DNA of 64,000 bases, taken from assembly GCA_037976565.1 (NCBI GenBank), contig CP137682.1, forward strand, positions 19,560,751-19,624,750, read 5' to 3'. Positions 59,372 to 64,000 of this stretch are shown piece by piece; position 1 is the stretch's first letter, and each line of letters opens with the position of its first letter. This DNA comes from Mesocentrotus franciscanus (taxonomy: Eukaryota > Echinodermata > Echinoidea > Camarodonta > Strongylocentrotidae). A program made the translations under genes and the position numbers. The notes beneath the pieces were generated by a model that was not told the DNA's origin, searched no databases, and saw only the letters and a list, made by a program, of their open reading frames with translations.

Positions 59372-62300
59372 AACAAAACAAAATGACCTCGATCGCCTAG
59401 CCCTGACCATGTTTTGACTTTTTACCAAACTGATACCCCAGTAACCGACTCGAAGCCGATTCCAAACTGACTTATATTTTTGGGGGTTATGCAATTTTTC
59501 TTCGGTTTGTTGTTGGTCTGTTTTCGGTCTCGTAAGTGTGACTGCTTGGCGTATACATACAACCTATGTACTAGGCCCCGTAACCAAGGGCTCGTGACGT
59601 CAGAGGTTATATTCATGATCCGTACACTGAATGTTGAGTCGGTATGTCCCTCTAAATAAACATCAATACATGCATTCATATATGAATAATATCACACTGT
59701 TTAGTTTAGATTTGTAAGCATTCATTTAACTATGGGAAGCCGTCTGTGTCAGTAACAACCCGGCGCACTCTGTCTCGTCAGATCGATCGGGGAAGGGAAG
59801 AAGAGTACTCGTTTGTGGGCGAAACGTTGAATATCAACGAATACAAATCTATCTTTTGTTTAAATTGAGCTCAACATATAATCCGTTGTTGAAGGGCTAA
59901 ATAAAAAAAAAGCAAACCAAAAGAAATAAGAAATTGAACGTTTGAGGAAAAGAAAGATATGAACTTTAGAAATACAATCAAACACAAACTGTGGACTACC
60001 TTGTGACCATCTCTTCTGTTTGTTATGTAGTAAGCTAACAGAAATGTTACTTTCTCCAAATAAAATATTTTATTTATACCTGTGCAGTAATTTGACACGT
60101 GTTTTACATCAACACCTTTCTAATATGAAATAGACATATTCCTTCACGAACAACCGTGAAACGGACCTATAAAATAAAATTAAAGAAGCTTAATGGCAAT
60201 TACATTCTACCAAAGTTGTGTGGGAGACGTCATGTAATCTTGGAAATTAACTTTAATTTGATTCTATAATAATTTATTATCTCATTACCAAAGCCTAATA
60301 TTCCCTTTTACCCAGTCAGTTTGCCACGGTTGTACCGCGGTTTATACACCAAGAAACTTACCTCTGAACCCTCGAATATGAACACGGTCTGGGGTTGAGG
60401 CCTTATCGTCCTCATTTATTGTCACACAGATTGACATTTGAAATACAAATATAGAAATCTCATCTTTCATAAAACTGACATCGACACAGACAGGTAGAGA
60501 CAACAAACCGTTTTAACTCTTTGTATGCCAGCAGACCCATCATGGCATCAAGTATTGACTTAGATCCGACTTCCGTCCAGGACTGTTTGCCTGAATCTGT
60601 CTTATTAGAGGGTGGAGGACCGGGATATGGGGGTTCTTTAGAACCAGCCATCAATCAATCAACGTTTGACGATTATCTTCTTCTTTTAATTCACATGTCA
60701 AAAAAATAGTTTTTTGCTTCTCGTGTAGCAGGTCTCTGTGAAATAAGGGGAAGAAATTTCTGTGGTTCAGAATTGATATGGTTATGGGCATACCTCTCTA
60801 AATAAACAGAGAAAAATATAAAAATGTTTCAATTCACATACCCTTGATGTTTTTCATATTTGCCAGGCAGCAAATACCTTTGGCGTTCGGCAATGCTCGT
60901 TGTACCGAACGGATGAAACGTCGAATGTTGTAACTCTGATATTAGAGGTGTGGGTCTACTCTTTGGGGGGACCAACTTGAAGAAGAAAAAAAATCCGTTT
61001 ATGGTAGCTTTTATGATAACTTGAAAAGTAAAATGTGCTACAAAAAAAAGGGAAAAGGGCATAAAACAAAATACAAAAAAATAAACATACCTCTCTCTCT
61101 CCATCTCCTTTTCTCTTTCTCATGCTCTCACACTCTGTCTCTTTCCCATGCTCCTGTGCTTCACATCAATTAGACCATGCAAGCCACAAATGATACTGAT
61201 AATAATTTGCTTTCAAAATATCTTTTCCCCGACATTTACGTTTAATCGAAATACAGCCAATTTTTTGATTGAATAAAATGATTAGGATACTATACCTTTG
61301 AAACTTCTTGCGCATGAGACATATAGTTTCAAGTGCTCCAATTTCAAATAAAATGAGTATTGGAGATAAGGTTGCCAGATTGTGAACGAGTCTGAAATTA
61401 GTTTCATTGTGTGAAAGAAAAAGTAAGGTTCCCAAACAGAAGCATGAAAGTAAAATATACCTTTTCTATTGCTATTAGATGATTTTTTCTTCTTCTGCAA
61501 CATTCACAATTCAAAAAAATTAAGCGCCTTTAAACCTCGCTACATTTTCCCTCTCTCGGGTTACGTAAGGGTGTCACTTTTGGAACTCAAAGGATCAAAT
61601 AGTTATTCGCATGATGTTTATGGTAAAACATTCGTGAAGGACATTCTACTTAAGAGCTGATTCTTTTGTCTACCTGTTTGCTTGAGATCTTCTATTTTAC
61701 GACTTGGCCTTCGGGTCGGTGTTTGCATGTCGGGATTGAGGTGTGTACAGATTAAACCTTACAATTTCGGGCACTTACGACCAGGGGCGTCGATCTATTT
61801 TTTTACATAATGAAGGGGTAGGCAGATGAATCAGAAAATGGCCTGCATGTAGGATAAATGGGTCAAATTTTAAGAGAGAAAGAGGGAGAGATAGAGAGGG
61901 CTGCCCCTACTTACAATGAATGGGTAATCTAAAAAAAAAAATGAATTTGAAAAGTCCCTTTTTCATAAATTGTATGCATTATGTACTTTCAAAGTATGAT
62001 AATTGACATTGTCTAAAGACTTTGTCAATGGAGCCTAGAACAGTCGTACTGAAAGATTCCACATTTTGATATCTGGAAAAAAGTTAATAGAGACCATTAT
62101 TTTAACAAAATAATAAAGGTTTTGGAAACTTACTTAAAACATCTAAAGATCGGTGCGTAATACATGAAAATGATAAATATTCATACGCTTTGTTTTAAAA
62201 GAAATGGTCTAACAAAGGCGTCAATGATGCTTTGGAGGGCGGCTTGTATCTCTAAAGAATGTCATTTCAAAATTGAATATGCATACTATGGAGTGATTCC

Positions 62301-62789
62301 GTCTAATTGCTTACCCCCTCCCCATATCTGAAGGAGAGGGGGCGGGGGGGGGGGGGTAAAAACTGTCCATGTTTTTGGCCAACTTATATCATCTTGCAGT
62401 AGCCTACATGTCTACATCCCAAATTCAAATCTAAATATATATGTATAAATATATATACTGGTGTCTAAAGGTGTTATTATGATATGTGTTTTATCGGATG
62501 AGCTTTTGAATTTAGCCTTCATAAAGTTTTAAAATAGGAAGAAAACATAACTGGAATTTTGCAACCAGTAGGCTGGAAAAGATATTTCCATCCTTTCTAA
62601 TTCTCCTCGCTTGGCTTACTTGCACAATGAACGTTTGTCCATCATAATATGTTCAGAGCCAAAATGGCATTTACTCATATTATTTAATACAGAGTTAACG
62701 CCTTTCTTGCCCTGAACAGACTATATTAACCACTGTGCTCTTGTAAAGAAAAATAAAATATTCCCCTCTTTGATTTGATGTTCGCAATC
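59372..62789. other. Intergenic, no gene seen
   Basis: AT-rich sequence with poly-A, poly-G (about 62341-62356) and short frames only. Confidence 0.6.
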
Positions 62790-63010
62790 TGGCGCCCCGG
62801 TGGCATTCGCCGGCGCCACCGGCCGGGCACGCGATTGGCTTGGCGCTGACCTCTTAACCACGGCAGACCGGGGACGCGGGCGCCACTTTAGTCATAGGGG
62901 CACGAGAAGACAGGGGAGTTTAGGCATTCCGGTACATAGTGCACCTTACTCAGACCAGCCACACAAACCTCGATTACTTCACTTGTTTACCTTTCCCACG
63001 CTCCGACCGT
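62790..63010. promoter_or_regulatory. GC-rich island with Su(H) site
   Basis: This is one of the most GC-rich stretches in the window. TTCCCACG lies at 62993-63000 in the context TTTCCCACGCTC, which is also found at about 31438 and, in reverse, at 53696. An 87-codon + strand frame crosses it without any family resemblance, so I read it as noncoding; an unrecognised exon is possible. Confidence 0.3.
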
Positions 63011-63153
63011 CTGATAAGGCTGAAAATAAAATGCAAAGCAAACTCTTTCATTTTCGAAAATAGTTACGAAGTATTTTTGTTAGCATCTCATTGCGAGGTT
63101 AATAAAAATAGGAGAGGTAATTATAGAACAGGGGTGTAACGTTGTGCCTCGGG

Positions 63154-63500
63154 TTAGGAATCGCTATTAAAGGGGAGCGGCATTACGTACCCCTCGAAAG
63201 AGTTTCGGGGTTATTAAGGTATAGCTTTGCTGTAGCTATACTGAAGTTGAAATGGATATGTATATATCTGTTAGGGACCGCTCTTAAAGGGGGCATTATG
63301 TACCCTTCGTACTAGTTTTGGGGGACTATTAAGGTTTAGTTTGATGTAATTTTACTGAGGTTGATATGAATCTGTATATATCTGTTAGGGACCGCTTTTA
63401 AAAGAGAGGGGGCTCTATGTACCCCTTGAGGGATTTGGAATTACTAAGGTGTATCTTTGCTGTAGCCATACTGAGGTTGATATGCATGTGGATTTAATTT
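63154..63500 (+). repeat. Tandem repeat, three units of about 115 bp
   Basis: Units start at 63154, 63271 and 63385 with ttagg(g)a.cgct.ttaaa, then tatgtacccct, ttattaaggt.tagctttg and tactgaggttgatatg. Spacings are 117 and 114 bp. Confidence 0.8.
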
Positions 63501-64000
63501 TTATCTGTATATTGGTAAAATTAAATGAAGCTTATCAGGGTTGGCATGTTGCTACAAGCACATATCAATAACATGTAATCCGATATATCATTTTCTTATA
63601 GTTATTTTTTTGACGTTTTGAATTGAACTTGAACATCAATGTGAAAATATTTGTGTATTGATAATGTAGAAAAACAAATGCTGCTTTCCATATATGATGG
63701 ACAGGTGTATTTTTTTCTTCTTTTTTTTTACTTTTAGAAGTGATAAAAAAGTATCTTGCTCTTCATCAACTCAAGTGGAATGCGACTTTTCAAAAGATTT
63801 TGAATTAATTGATGATGAAAATACATTTGATTTTCTTTAATTTTACATTTCTAAAGGAGTTTTATAAATATAATGACGAACAAATCACAACATATTTTAA
63901 ATAAGTCCTATTCCAATAATAAATCTCCGAAATAATTCCCAGAACATAACACGAAATCCAATGTGGGATTATTTTTAAATGGCATTGAATAAATCAAATT

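Noticed and set aside
59232..59417. Lys-rich 61-codon frame
   Set aside because: It is the translation of a (GAA)n microsatellite.
62800..63063. 87-codon frame in a GC-rich island as a coding exon
   Set aside because: No recognisable domain or splice context; the island is better read as regulatory, though an exon is not excluded.

Overview
This is a gene-poor, AT-rich animal genomic window, most likely from a sea urchin or a close echinoderm relative. The assignment rests on a spliced Hes gene ending in WRPW, tRNA-derived SINEs with (ATT)n tails, many (GA)n tracts, frequent TAGGCCTA octamers and several families of short non-autonomous DNA transposons. It is inferred from sequence character; no species-diagnostic marker was identified. 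There is a 500-base assembly gap at 13572-14071.

The only gene I can support is a three-exon, 273-codon bHLH-Orange repressor of the Hairy/Enhancer-of-split family on the + strand, coding 23467-25326. It has a TATA box, CCAAT boxes, Hes-type E/N-boxes and a consensus Su(H)/RBP-J site upstream. Its second intron holds a GC-rich block with another Su(H) site, Sox-like motifs and an E-box. No other open frame is convincing: the rest are low-complexity (GA)n/(CT)n translations, frames through transposons, or short random frames.

Layout. 1-14 kb: a SINE, purine tracts, two inverted copies of a 383-bp TTAA-bounded MITE, a TTAGGG-rich dispersed repeat, an irregular gagaccg-type repeat, and a cluster of about 16 GCTATTCATAA-type units. 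14-23 kb: mostly unique DNA with small GC-rich islands carrying Su(H) sites. 23-25.7 kb: the Hes gene. 26-38 kb: AT-rich unique DNA, microsatellites and a few motif islands. 38-57 kb: a transposon-rich zone with a TTAA MITE family of about seven copies, GGGCCC MITEs, three long foldback elements, a three-level nested insertion and a four-unit tandem array. 57-64 kb: a second TTAGGG-type repeat, a long (GAA)n tract, a GC-rich Su(H) island and a three-unit tandem repeat of about 115 bp.

The most interesting signals are regulatory. I count twelve exact CGTGGGAA Su(H)/RBP-J consensus sites across the window where about one or two are expected by chance. Five of them have an ACAATRG Sox-type site 8-25 bp away, and four share an 11-base version between 17.8 and 24.4 kb. 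Hes genes are classic Notch targets, so this looks like a dispersed Notch/Sox-responsive landscape around a Hes gene. Three perfect RFX X-boxes and a substitution at the family-defining proline of the Hes basic region are the next most notable points.
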